Shown piece after piece: positions 12,201 through 24,697 of a stretch of 64,000 bases of DNA. The notes beneath the pieces were generated by a model. It saw only the letters and a list, made by a program, of their open reading frames with translations. It had not been told where the DNA came from and made no database searches. Source of the DNA: Limnomonas spitsbergensis. Its lineage: Eukaryota; Chlorophyta; Chlorophyceae; Chlamydomonadales. The stretch is taken from positions 3,607,001-3,671,000 of the forward strand of contig JAYJMM010000111.1 in assembly GCA_037349105.1 (NCBI GenBank), written 5' to 3'. Position 1 is the first letter of the stretch. Each line of letters begins with the position of its first letter. A program made the position numbers and the translations under genes.

Positions 12201-15200
12201 TGGTGTGTTGGGGGGCGATGGGACATGCAGTTAGGGCAAGATCCTTCAGAGGGGGGCCCTGCAGGGAGGGTGGATTGGTGTGTTGGGGGGCGATGGGACA
12301 TGCAATTAGGGCAGGATCCTTCAGAGGGGGTCTCTGCAGGGAGGGGGGATTGGTGTGTTGGGGGGCGATGGGACATGCAGTTTGGGCAAGATCCTTCCGA
12401 GGGGGTCCCTGCAGGGAGGGGGAATTAGTGTGTTGGGGGGCGATGGGACATGCAGTTAGGGCAGGATCCTTCAGAGGGGGGCCCTGCAGGGAGGGTGGAT
12501 TGGTGTGTTGGGGGGCGATGGGACATGCATTTAGGACAGTATCCTTCAAAGGGGGGCCCTGCAGGGAGGGTGGATTGGTGTGTTGGGGGTCGATGGGACA
12601 TGCAGTTAGGGCAAGATCCTTCAGAGGGGGGCCCTGCAGGGAGGGTGGATTGGTGTGTTGGGGGGCGATGGGACATGCAGTTAGGGCAGGATCCTTCAGA
12701 GGGGGTCCCTGCAGGGAGGGTGGATTAGTGTGTTGGGGGGCGATGGGACATGCAGTTAGGGCAAGATCCTTCAGAGGGGGGCCCTGCAGGGAGGGTGGAT
12801 TGGTGTGTTGGGGGGCGATGGGACATGCAGTTAGGGCAAGATCCTTCAGAGGGGGGCCCTGCAGGGAGGGTGGATTGGTGTGTTGGGGGCCGATGGGACA
12901 TGCAGTTAGGGCAGGATCCTTCAGAGGGGGTCCCTGCAGGGAGGGTGGATTGGTGTGTTGGGGGGCGATGGGACATGCAGTTAGGGCAAGATCCTTCAGA
13001 GGGGGGCCCTGCAGGGAGGGTGGATTGGTGTGTTGGGGGGCGATGGGACATGCAGTTAGGGCAAGATCCTTCAGAGGGGGGCCCTGCAGGGAGGGTGGAT
13101 TGGTGTGTTGGGGGGCGATGGGACATGCAGTTAGGGCAAGATCCTTCAGAGGGGGTCCCTGCAGGGAGGGGGGATTGGTGTGTTGGGGGGCGATGGGACA
13201 TGCAGTTTGGGCAAGATCCTTCAGAGGGGTCCCTGCAGGGAGGGGGAATTAGTGTGTTGGGGGGCGATGGGACATGCAGTTAGGGCAGGATCCTTCAGAG
13301 GGGGGCCCTGCAGGGAGGGTGGATTAGTGTGTTGGGGGGCGATGGGACATGCAGTTAGGGCAAGATCCTTCAGAGGGGGGCCCTGCAGGGAGGGTGGATT
13401 GGTGTGTTGGGGGGCGATGGGACATGCAGTTAGGGCAAGATCCTTCAGAGGGGGGCCCTGCAGGGAGGGTGGATTGGTGTGTTGGGGGCCGATGGGACAT
13501 GCAGTTAGGGCAGGATCCTTCAGAGGGGGTCCCTGCAGGGAGGGTGGATTGGTGTGTTGGGGGGCGATGGGACATGCAGTTAGGGCAAGATCCTTCAGAG
13601 GGGGGCCCTGCAGGGAGGGTGGATTGGTGTGTTGGGGGGCGATGGGACATGCAGTTAGGGCAAGATCCTTCAGAGGGGGGCCCTGCAGGGAGGGTGGATT
13701 GGTGTGTTGGGGGGCGATGGGACATGCAGTTAGGGCAAGATCCTTCAGAGGGGGTCCCTGCAGGGAGGGGGGATTGGTGTGTTGGGGGGCGATGGGACAT
13801 GCAGTTTGGGCAAGATCCTTCAGAGGGGGCCCTGCAGGGAGGGGGAATTAGTGTGTTGGGGGGCGATGGGACATGCAGTTAGGGCAGGATCCTTCAGAGG
13901 GGGGCCCTGCAGGGAGGGTGGATTGGTGTGTTGGGGGGCGATGGGACATGCATTTAGGACAGTATCCTTCAAAGGGGGGCCCTGCAGGGAGGGTGGATTG
14001 GTGTGTTGGGGGGCGATGGGACATGAAGTTAGGGCAAGATCCTTCAGAGGGGGCCCTGCAGGGAGGGTGGATTGGTGTGTTGGGGGGCGATGGGACATGC
14101 AGTTAGGGCAGGATCCTTCAGAGGGGGTCCCTGCAGGGAGGGTGGATTAGTGTGTTGGGGGGCGATGGGACATGCAGTTAGGGCAAGATCCTTCAGAGGG
14201 GGGCCCTGCAGGGAGGGGGGATTGGTGTGTTGGGGGGCGATGGGACATGCAGTTAGGGCAAGATCCTTCAGAGGGGGGCCCTGCAGGGAGGGTGGATTGG
14301 TGTGTTGGGGGGCGATGGGAAATGCAGTTAGGACAGTATCCTTCAGTGGGGGTCCCTGCAGGGAGGGTGGATTGGTGTGTTGGGGGGCGATGGGACATGC
14401 AGTTAGGGCAAGATCCTTCAGAGGGGGGCCCTGCAGGGAGGGTGGATTGGTGTGTTGGGGGGCGATGGGACATGCAGTTAGGGCAGGATCCTTCAGAGGG
14501 GGTCCCTGCAGGGAGGGTGGATTGGTGTGTTGGGGGGCGATGGGACATGCAGTTAGGGCAAGATCCTTCAGAGGGGGGCCCTGCAGGGAGGGTGGATTGG
14601 TGTGTTGGGGGGCGATGGGACATGCAGTTAGGGCAAGATCCTTCAGAGGGGGGCCCTGCAGGGAGGGTGGATTGGTGTGTTGGGGGGCGATGGGACATGC
14701 AGTTAGGGCAAGATCCTTCAGAGGGGGGCCCTGCAGGGAGGGTGGATTGGTGTGTTGGGGGGCGATGGGACATGCAGTTAGGGCAAGATCCTTCAGAGGG
14801 GGGCCCTGCAGGGAGGGTGGATTGGTGTGTTGGGGGGCGATGGGACATGCAGTTAGGGCAGGATCCTTCAGAGGGGGGCCCTGCAGGGAGGGTGGATTGG
14901 TGTGTTGGGGGGCGATGGGACATGCAGTTAGGGCAAGATCCTTCAGAGGGGGGCCCTGCAGGGAGGGTGGATTGGTGTGTTGGGGGGCGATGGGACATGC
15001 AGTTAGGGCAAGATCCTTCAGAGGGGGGCCCTGCAGGGAGGGTGGATTGGTGTGTTGGGGGGCGATGGGACATGCAATTAGGGCAGGATCCTTCAGAGGG
15101 GGTCTCTGCAGGGAGGGTGGATTGGTGTGTTGGGGGGCGATGGGACATGCAGTTTGGGCAAGATCCTTCCGAGGGGGTCCCTGCAGGGAAGGGGAATTAG

Positions 15201-17149
15201 TGTGTTGGGGGGCGATGGGACATGCAGTTAGGGCAGGATCCTTCAGAGGGGGGCCCTGCAGGGAGGGTGGATTGGTGTGTTGGGGGGCGATGGGACATGC
15301 AGTTAGGACAGTATCCTTCAAAGGGGGGCCCTGCAGGGAGGGTGGATTGGTGTGTTGGGGGGCGATGGGACATGCAGTTAGGGCAAGATCCTTCAGAGGG
15401 GGGCCCTGCAGGGAGGGTGGATTGGTGTGTTGGGGGGCGATGGGACATGCAGTTAGGGCAGGATCCTTCAGAGGGGGTCCCTGCAGGGAGGGTGGATTAG
15501 TGTGTTGGGGGGCGATGGGACATGCAGTTAGGGCAAGATCCTTCAGAGGGGGTCCCTGCAGGGAGGGTGGATTGGTGTGTTGGGGGGCGATGGGACATGC
15601 AGTTAGGGCAAGATCCTTCAGAGGGGGGCCCTGCAGGGAGGGTGGATTGGTGTGTTGGGGGCCGATGGGACATGCAGTTAGGGCAGGATCCTTCAGAGGG
15701 GGTCCCTGCAGGGAGGGTGGATTGGTGTGTTGGGGGGCGATGGGACATGCAGTTAGGGCAAGATCCTTCAAAGGGGGGCCCTGCAGGGAGGGTGGATTGG
15801 TGTGTTGGGGGGCGATGGGACATGCAGTTAGGGCAAGATCCTTCAGAGGGGGTCCCTGCAGGGAGGGTGGATTGGTGTGTTGGGGGGCGATGGGACATGC
15901 AGTTAGGGCAAGATCCTTCAGAGGGGGGCCCTGCAGGGAGGGTGGATTGGTGTGTTCGGGGGCGATGGGACATGCAGTTTGGGCAAGATCCTTCAGAGGG
16001 GGCCCTGCAGGGAGGGGGAATTAGTGTGTTGGGGGGCGATGGGACATGCAGTTAGGGCAGGATCCTTCAGAGGGGGGCCCTGCAGGGAGGGTGGATTGGT
16101 GTGTTGGGGGGCGATGGGACATGCATTTAGGACAGTATCCTTCAAAGGGGGGCCCTGCAGGGAGGGTGGATTGGTGTGTTGGGGGGCGATGGGACATGCA
16201 GTTAGGGCAAGATCCTTCAGAGGGGGCCCTGCAGGGAGGGTGGATTGGTGTGTTGGGGGGCGATGGGACATGCAGTTAGGGCAGGATCCTTCAGAGGGGG
16301 TCCATGCAGGGAGGGTGGATTAGTGTGTTGGGGGGCGATGGGACATGCAGTTAGGGCAAGATCCTTCAGAGGGGGGCCCTGCAGGGAGGGTGGATTGGTG
16401 TGTTGGGGGGCGATGGGACATGCAGTTAGGGCAAGATCCTTCAGAGGGGGGCCCTGCAGGGAGGGTGGATTGGTGTGTTGGGGGGCGATGGGACATGCAG
16501 TTAGGGTAAGATCCTTCAGAGGGGGTCCCTGCAGGGAGGGGGAATTAGTGTGTTGGGGGGCGATGGGACATGCAGTTAGGGCAGGATCCTTCAGAGGGGG
16601 GCCCTGCAGGGAGGGTGGATTGGTGTGTTGGGGGGCGATGGGACATGCAATTAGGGCAGGATCCTTCAGAGGGGGGCCCTGCAGGGAGGGTGGATTGGTG
16701 TGTTGGGGGGCGATGGGACATGCAGTTAGGGCAAGATCCTTCAGAGGGGGGCCCTGCAGGGAGGGTGGATTGGTGTGTTGGGGGGCGATGGGACATGCAG
16801 TTAGGGCAAGATCCTTCAGAGGGGGGCCCTGCAGGGAGGGTGGATTGGTGTGTTGGGGGGCGATGGGACATGCAGTTAGGGCAAGATCCTTCAGAGGGGG
16901 TCCCTGCAGGGAGGGGGAATTAGTGTGTTGGGGGGCGATGGGACATGCAGTTAGGGCAGGATCCTTCAGAGGGGGGCCCTGCAGGGAGGGTGGATTGGTG
17001 TGTTGGGGGGCGATGGGACATGCAGTTAGGACAGGATCCTTCAGAGGGGGGCCCTGCAGGGAGGGGGGATTGGTGTGTTGGGGGGCGATGGGACATGCAG
17101 TTAGGGCAAGATCCTTCAGAGGGGGTCCCTGCAGGGAGGGGGAATTAGT

Positions 17150-19480
17150 GTGTTGGGGGCGATGGGACATGCAGTTAGGGCAGGATCCTTCAGAGGGGGG
17201 CCCTGCAGGGAGGGTGGATTGGTGTGTTGGGGGGCGATGGGACATGCATTTAGGACAGTATCCTTCAAAGGGGGGCCCTGCAGAGAGGGTGGATTGGTGT
17301 GTTGGGGGGCGATGGGACATGCAGTTAGGGCAAGATCCTTCAGAGGGGGGCCCTGCAGGGAGGGTGGATTGGTGTGTTGGGGGGCGATGGGACATGCAGT
17401 TAGGGCAGGATCCTTCAGAGGGGGTCCCTGCATGGAGGGTGGATTGGTGTGTTGGGGGGCGATGGGACATGCAGTTTGGGCAAGATCCTTCAGAGGGGGG
17501 CCCTGCAGGGAGGGTGGATTGGTGTGTTGGGGGGCGATGGGACATGCAGTTAGGGCAAGATCCTTCAGAGGGGGGCCCTGCAGGGAGGGTGGATTGGTGT
17601 GTTGGGGGGCGATGGGACATGCAGTTAGGGCAGGATCCTTCAGAGGGGGTCTCTGCAGGGAGGGTGGATTGGTGTGTTGGGGGGCGATGGGACATGCAGT
17701 TAGGGCTAGATCCTTCAGAGGGGGGCCCTGCAGGGAGGGTGGATTGGTGTGTTGGGGGGCGATGGGACATGCAGTTAGGGCAGGATCCTTTAGAGGGGGG
17801 CCCTGCAGGGAGGGTGGATTGGTGTGTTGGGGGGCGATGGGACATGCAGTTAGGGCAAGATCCTTCAGAGGGGGGCCCTGCAGGGAGGGTGGATTGGTGT
17901 GTTGGGGGGCGAGGGGACATGCAGTTAGGGCTAGATCCTTCAGAGGGGGGCCCTGCAGGGAGGGTGGATTGGTGTGTTGGGGGGCGAGGGGACATGCAGT
18001 TAGGGCAAGATCCTTCAGAGGGGGGCCCTGCAGGGAGGGTGGATTGGTGTGTTGGGGGGCGATGGGACATGCAGTTAGGGCAGGATCCTTCAGAGGGGGG
18101 CCCTGCAGGGAGGGTGGATTGGTGTGTTGGGGGGCGATGGGACATGCAATTAGGGCAGGATCCTTCAGAGGGGGGCCCTGCAGGGAGGGTGGATTGGTGT
18201 GTTGGGGGGCGATGGGACATGCAGTTAGGGCAAGATCCTTCAGAGGGGGGCCCTGCAGGGAGGGTGGATTGGTGTGTTGGGGGGCGATGGGACATGCAGT
18301 TAGGGCAAGATCCTTCAGAGGGGGGCCCTGCAGGGAGGGTGGATTGGTGTGTTGGGGGGCGATGGGACATGCAGTTAGGGCAAGATCCTTCAGAGGGGGT
18401 CCCTGCAGGGAGGGGGAATTAGTGTGTTGGGGGGCGATGGGACATGCAGTTAGGGCAGGATCCTTCAGAGGGGGGCCCTGCAGGGAGGGTGGATTGGTGT
18501 GTTGGGGGGCGATGGGACATGCAGTTAGGACAGGATCCTTCAGAGGGGGGCCCTGCAGGGAGGGGGGATTGGTGTGTTGGGGGGCGATGGGACATGCAGT
18601 TAGGGCAAGATCCTTCAGAGGGGGTCCCTGCAGGGAGGGGGAATTGGTGTGTTGGGGGGCGATGGGACATGCAGTTAGGGCAGGATCCTTCAGAGGGGGG
18701 CCCTGCAGGGAGGGTGGATTGGTGTGTTGGGGGGCGATGGGACATGCATTTAGGACAGTATCCTTCAAAGGGGGGCCCTGCAGAGAGGGTGGATTGGTGT
18801 GTTGGGGGGCGATGGGACATGCAGTTAGGGCAAGATCCTTCAGAGGGGGGCCCTGCAGGGAGGGTGGATTGGTGTGTTGGGGGGCGATGGGACATGCAGT
18901 TAGGGCAGGATCCTTCAGAGGGGGTCCCTGCATGGAGGGTGGATTGGTGTGTTGGGGGGCGATGGGACATGCAGTTTGGGCAAGATCCTTCAGAGGGGGG
19001 CCCTGCAGGGAGGGTGGATTGGTGTGTTGGGGGGCGATGGGACATGCAGTTAGGGCAAGATCCTTCAGAGGGGGGCCCTGCAGGGAGGGTGGATTGGTGT
19101 GTTGGGGGGCGATGGGACATGCAGTTAGGGCAGGATCCTTCAGAGGGGGTCTCTGCAGGGAGGGTGGATTGGTGTGTTGGGGGGCGATGGGACATGCAGT
19201 TAGGGCTAGATCCTTCAGAGGGGGGCCCTGCAGGGAGGGTGGATTGGTGTGTTGGGGGGCGATGGGACATGCAGTTAGGGCAGGATCCTTTAGAGGGGGG
19301 CCCTGCAGGGAGGGTGGATTGGTGTGTTGGGGGGCGATGGGACATGCAGTTAGGGCAAGATCCTTCAGAGGGGGGCCCTGCAGGGAGGGTGGATTGGTGT
19401 GTTGGGGGGCGAGGGGACATGCAGTTAGGGCAAGATCCTTCAGAGGGGGGCCCTGCAGGGAGGGTGGATTGGTGTGTTGG
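17150..19480. repeat. Higher-order 1,500-bp (20-unit) duplication
   Basis: The rare CTGCAGAGAGGG unit occurs at 17279 and 18779, and the neighbouring CAGGATCC/CATGGAGGG and GGGCTAGATCC variants follow in the same order in both copies. The separation is 1,500 bp, exactly 20 units. Confidence 0.8.
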
Positions 19481-21525
19481 GGGCCGATGGGACATGCAGT
19501 TAGGGCAGGATCCTTCAGAGGGGGTCCCTGCAGGGAGGGTGGATTGGTGTGTTGGGGGGCGATGGGACATGCAGTTAGGGCAAGATCCTTCAGAGGGGGG
19601 CCCTGCAGGGAGGGTGGATTGGTGTGTTGGGGGGCGATGGGACATGCAGTAAGGGCAGGATCCTTTAGAGGGGGGCCCTGCAGGGAGGGTGGATTGGTGT
19701 GTTGGGGGCCGATGGGACATGCAGTTAGGGCAAGATCCTTCAGAGGGGGTCCCTGCAGGGAGGGTGGATTGGTGTGTTGGGGGGGCGATGGGACTTGCAG
19801 TTAGGGCAGGATCCTTCAGAGGGGGGCCCTGCAGGGAGGGTGGATTGGTGTGTTCGGGGGCGATGGGACATGCACTTAGGGCAGGATCCTTTAGAGGGGG
19901 GCCCTGCAGGGAGGGTGGATTGGTGTGTTGGGGGGCGATGGGACATGCATTTAGGACAGGATCCTTTAGTGGGGGTCCCTGCAGGGAGGGGGGATTGGTG
20001 TGTTGGGGGGCGATGGGACATGCAGTTAGGGCAGGATGCTTCAGAGGGGGTCCCTGCAGGGAGGGTGGATTGGTGTGTTGGGGGGCGATGGGACATGCAG
20101 TTAGGGCAGGATCCTTCAGAGGGGGTCCCTGCAGGGAGGGTGGATTGGTGTGTTGGGGGGGCGATGGGACATGCAGTTAGGGCAAGATCCTTCAGAGGGG
20201 GGCCCTGCATGGAGGGTGGATTGGTGTGTTGGGGGGGGATGGGACATGCAGTTAGGGCAGGATCCTTCAGAGGGGGTCCCTGCAGGGAGGGTGGATTGGT
20301 GTGTTGGGGGGCGATGGGACATGCAGTTAGGGCAGGATCCTTCAGAGGGGGTCCCTGCAGGGAGGGTGGATTGGTGTGTTGGGGGGGCGATGGGACATGC
20401 AGTTAGGGCAGGATCCTTCAGAGGGGGTCTCTGCAGGGAGGGTGGATTGGTGTGTTGGGGGGCGATGGGACATGCAGTTAGGGCAAGATCCTTCAGAGGG
20501 GGGCCCTGCAGGGAGGGTGGATTGGTGTGTTGGGGGGCGATGGGACATGAAGTTAGGACAGGATCCTTCAGAGGGGGGCCCTGCAGGGAGGGTGGATTGG
20601 TGTGTTGGGGGGCGATGGGACATGCAGTTAGGGCAGGATCCTTCAGAGGGGGTCCCTGCAGGGAGGGTGGATTGGTGTGTTGGGGGGCGATGGGACATGC
20701 AGTTAGGGCAAGATCCTTCAGAGGGGTTCCCTGCAGGGAGGTTGGATTGGTGTGTTGGGGGGCGATGGGACATGCAGTTAGGGCAAGATCCTTCAGAGGG
20801 GGGCCCTGCAGGGAGGGTGGATTGGTGTTGGGGGGCGATGGGACATGCAGTTAGGGCAGGATGCTTCAGAGGGGGGCCCTGCAGGGAGGGTGGATTGGTG
20901 TGTTGGGGGGCGATGGGACATCCAGTTAGGGCAAGATCCTTCAGAGGGGGGCCCTGCAGGGAGGGTGGATTGGTGTGTTGGGGGGCGATGGCACATGCAG
21001 TTAGGACAGGATCCTTCAGAGGGGGGCCCTGCAGGGAGGGTGGATTGGTGTCAGTGTTGGGGGGCGATGGGACATGCAGTTAGGGCAGGATGCTTCAGAG
21101 GGGGTCCCTGCAGGGAGGGTGGATTGGTGTGTTGGGGGGCGATGGGACATGCAGTTAGGGCAGGATGCTTCAGAGGGGGTCCCTGCAGGGAGGGTGGATT
21201 GGTGTGTTGGGGGGCGATGGGACATGCAGTTAGGGCAGGATCCTTCAGAGGAGGTCCCTGCAGGGAGGGGGAATTAGTGTGTTGGGGGCCGATGGGACAT
21301 GCAGTTAGGGCAGGATGCTTCAGAGGGGGGCCCTGCAGGGAGGGGGAATTAGTGTGTTGGGGGCCGATGGGACATGCAGTTAGGGCAAGATCCTTCAGAG
21401 GGGGGCCCTGTAGGGAGGGGGAATTAGTGTGTTGGGGGGCGATGGGACATGCAGTTAGGACAAGATCCTTCAGAGGGGGGCCCTGTAGGGAGGGTGGGTT
21501 GGTGTGGGTGGGGGACTTGCTATAG

Positions 21526-21912
21526 TAGGCTTGATGGGGGCTTGGTGTAGTTTGCCTGGTGAAGGAAGTTTGCGGTTTGGGAGGAGGGGGTCTTATGATG
21601 GGGTACAGGATGGGGGGGGGGCTGTGGTGGGATGGTGCCTGGCACCGAAAGCCTCATTTGGTAATTCCTCATTCCTGAAGCCTTGGCCGACTAGTCCAGT
21701 ATGCCCTGCCTGGCCCTTGCCATTGCATCAATCAGGGCCCTTTTGCCCTTTCAACTTCTGCTGAGTCTGCCTTCCCCAAATCAGCAATTATCAACCCTTA
21801 TTTCGAAATCAGCAATCCTGAACCCTTATATGGTCATACCACTGATGCCCAAATCAGCAATCCTAAACCCTCATATCCAAGTAAGACATCCTTAACCTTC
21901 AGACTCAAACCC
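21526..21912. other. Satellite flank, no gene recognised
   Basis: Unique sequence right of the 75-bp array. It contains a loose triplication of AAATCAGCAATCCT followed by AACCC (about 21779, 21806 and 21850). The frame of the downstream Gln-rich ORF stays open through the right part of this stretch, but without a clear ATG. Confidence 0.5.
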
Positions 21913-23361
21913 TTGATCCTATCCTTGCCAAACCTTCCTCCATGTAGGCAAGTGCGGTCTCAGCAAGAGGGCGAAATCCCACATACGCACGCCGTCGAAG
22001 CGTGTGTAAGCTCCCTGTCGCATGCCGCATCCTTGGCCAAGCTTTGGCAGGAACCCGCCAGTGCATCAGAGATCTCCTGTGCCGCAGCAGCCGGCAGCAA
22101 CATCTGGTCACCTGCTTTGCCTGCCCGCACACCCCTGCAGCAGCAGAAGGCACCAGAGGGTGCTGCCACTGGGCAGGTCCACATTCAAAAGCAGCAAGGC
22201 TGTCAGCAGCCTGTTGGAGGGAGCGCTGCACTCTCACGATCGGGTGCAGCAGCTGCGCCGCCAGCTTCCCCACTACTCCTGCTGTCGGAGACCTTATTCT
22301 CGCACGATGAAGATGGCTGGCTCGTTCAAGAGCAGAGGCAGCAGAAGACAGGTCTTGCACGAGGGTGGCAACAGCAGAAGCAGCAAAAGGAGCAGCAGCA
22401 TCAGCAGCAGCAACTCCTGTTTTTCCTGCAGCAGCAACAGCAGCAGTGGGGCCAGACCTCGCAGATGTTTGACATGCCCGCCGCTGCTTCATGGAAGCGC
22501 CTCAACTGGGTGGAGGTGTCTGCTCCGTCTATCCCACAATCCCTAGCCTGGGGTCAGGAAGGTTGGGGGCAGGATGAGGCGCTCTGCCCGCTGCCGCCGC
22601 CGCCGCCTCCACCGCCGCCGCCCGCTCACCAGTGGGGGCGAGGTAGTGGGACCCTGCAGCATACGATTGCCTCCTTACTGAATGCCACCTGCTTGCCCAT
22701 GGCTCCTCTGAGAGGGACCGGCGGCTGTCAAGGCGTCGGCCACGATGCGCCCAGCCTGACCCCGCCGCCCACTCGACCTGCAGCCTCTCGCAGGGAGTGC
22801 GCTCGCGCCTTGCGCCCCGCTGCGGTATCCTCGTCTCCTGCCTTGGTACCTGCCGACAAGCTACCGGCATGGCTGTCGGCTGCCCAGGCCATTGGGGCGG
22901 CCGGACCTGCAGGCCACCCGGCGCTGAGTCAGCCCGGATCAGCACGTCGCGGCATCAGGGGATCGGCAGGTCAGCGGATCCATGGATCTGGCACTGCTGC
23001 GTATGGCACGGGGCGGTGTGCCACGATGGGAGCGAGACAGCCCGGCAGCGCGCCCGGGGTGGGGCAGGGCTGGCAGGTGAGGGACGCAGCGACTGGCCAC
23101 CTTGTGCTTCTGCCGGGTGGACCTGGCATGGTCACGATGCCGCAGCCTGTGGCGGTAGCGTCATTGTGGCCTGCGCCGTATGACTCAACACTGTCAGCGG
23201 CAGTGATGCAAGTCAAGCATGCGGGTGGAGGCAACAGGGACAGCTGTACATTGGCAGTGACACGGTTTTAGCAGCAGAAGCAGCAACAGCAGCAACAGCA
23301 ACAGCAGGAGAATTATACAAGAACTGCCCTGAGGGGGCACCAGTTGCTTGTTTTGATTTAA
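21913..23361 (+). CDS. Putative Gln/Pro/Ala-rich protein (open frame with one internal TAG)
   Basis: The frame is open from 21913 (TTG; open further upstream with no ATG) to TAG at 23269-23271. It then continues through twelve codons that are almost all CAG/CAA and ends at TAA 23359-23361. The 452 codons before the TAG include a Gln-rich block around residues 155-180, a poly-Pro run near residues 226-236 and an Ala/Gly/Pro-rich second half. No domain is recognised. A stretch WKRLNWVEV before the poly-Pro faintly recalls the start of a formin FH2 domain, but nothing FH2-like follows. A 588-bp minus-strand frame (21905-22492) overlaps the first half, so coding strand and start are uncertain. 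Low-complexity proteins of this kind are common in GC-rich algal genomes. Confidence 0.35.
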
Positions 23362-24697
23362 TGGGACTTCACAACTGGCTGGTTTATTTGTGTCCAGGCA
23401 GCTCGGTAGGTACTTGGGGTGTTGGTAACAGGTAGTAGATGGGTTCTAACAAACTATTTGTTATATTTATTATATTATTTATATGGGTTATGGGTTTGCT
23501 TTGAGTGGGGAGCCTGTGGGCTCAAGATGGCCTTGGAGTTCACACAATATGCAGTGGATGTCATCAGATATTTTCGAGAGGTCGGATAACAAGGGCTTGT
23601 TTTCAGACCCTCAATCAGCACTGTTGCCCGTCTTTGATGCTTTGGGGTGTTTGTTGCTTTTAAGCAGCGATCAAGTGCAATGCTCCCTGCCTCCCATGTC
23701 TATGGTGGCAGAGCAGGTGTATGCTAGGCATCCCTGCTTTGTTTCACCTCTTTTGCTTTGACTTCACAAAAAGTGAGGCTGGCCGCCGAATCCCTTGAAA
23801 ACCTGAGGCACTGACAAAAAAACGGCTACGTTTGCAAATCGGAGCTCCTAGTAGTATGTGCAAGTGTGTATGGGGTTCATTAGTTCATACCTATGCCCCA
23901 GTGTGGTTGTGTGCTGGTAGAAAGGCTATGAGGGGCACTGGTTTGTCTTGTTCCTTATTCTAGTCTATGTCAGTCCTATGCATGAATTCTGATGCTCCGC
24001 TAGGCTTCAAACACGAGACATATGTGCATATGGCCTTGAGTGGACTCTGGGGCGCGGTGGGTTGCAACCTATCACCAGCTTGATGCCTGTGCGCTTACGG
24101 TGGAGGGGACAGAGTAGACATGCACCCCCCCTTGGGCAAGATGAATCACTGAAGGACATCACGTTTTTTATTTGCTAGCAAATGGCGACGAACATGCCAG
24201 CTTGCACCTTGTTTAGCGCTGACACGACGCTTTTTCCAACCCCGGAAATTCATTATTATTCATTCGGTTTTTATCTACATAGCATGATAGCAGGACTAGA
24301 AGCATGGTGAATGTAAAGACTCATGGCCATGCACATCTTGACTTCCTAGGGACGCTGACCATGTGAAGGACAAAACACCTCTGGGCCATGTCCAACTTGA
24401 AGCTCCGTCGGCCGTGTGGGCGCCCAACTGTCTGGTCAGGTTGCTGACTATTTGAAGAGTTGTGTTATCTTTTAAAAGTGGCAGCCCAGCCCATATCAAT
24501 ACTCTCACAAGCATGATAGTACCCTCCAGCAAAACAATTATGCTACCCCTCCAGGACCAGCTCGAAAAGACTCGGCCGCATGCAAGCCCAACTGTCTGGT
24601 TGGGAGAAAAGGAAACCAAAGGCCAGAGGTGAAAGGGAGCGAAGAGAGGAACGCAAAGGAAGAGGGAAATACCCCCCCCACAAGGACAGGCAGTCCG
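23362..24697. other. Intergenic, no gene recognised
   Basis: Includes an AT-rich patch near 23456-23490 and mixed-composition sequence with only short frames. An inverted copy of the dispersed repeat lies at 24371-24413. The CGGCCGCATG and GTTGGGAGAAAAGG motifs at 24570-24610 resemble sequence at 26935-26975, suggesting related inserted elements. Confidence 0.5.
24371..24413 (-). repeat. Dispersed repeat copy 1
   Basis: Read on the minus strand it contains CGGAGCTTCAAGTTGGACA followed by TGGCCCAGAGGTGTT. It matches the core of copies at 26583, 26704, 26863, 38345 and 61461. Confidence 0.65.

Larger units (their letters stand above)
1..21525. repeat. 75-bp G-rich satellite array, about 286 units
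   Basis: The unit repeats every 75 bp from the first base of the window, so the array continues to the left. Recognisable blocks in each unit are GTTAGGGCA, GATCCTTCAGAGGGGG, CCCTGCAGGGAGGGTGG, GTGTGTTGGGGGGCGATGGG and ACATGCA. Most units carry a PstI site (CTGCAG) and many a BamHI site (GGATCC). Units differ at a few diagnostic positions: CAAGATCC or CAGGATCC, CTTCAG or CTTTAG, GGGGGTCCC or GGGGGGCCC, a TTTAGGACAGTATCC variant, and a GGGGGAATTAGTG variant. Because 75 is divisible by 3 and most units lack stops, open frames of up to 2,076 codons arise on both strands; they are by-products. Units right of about 19,780 carry more indels and substitutions than the interior, as expected at an array edge. 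Confidence 0.98.

Noticed and set aside
46..12376. Open frames up to 2,076 codons on both strands in the 75-bp satellite
   Set aside because: The period is a multiple of 3 and the unit lacks stops, so frames stay open by construction. They occur in several frames at once and end wherever an indel or the AATTAG variant appears.
21905..22492. 196-codon minus-strand frame opposite the Gln-rich ORF
   Set aside because: Antisense of a CAG- and GC-rich plus-strand frame; no domain, and shorter than the plus-strand frame. Not excluded, but weaker.
22480..22560. Formin FH2 start (WKRLNWVEV near a poly-Pro run)
   Set aside because: The poly-Pro lies after, not before, the motif, and no FH2-like sequence follows.
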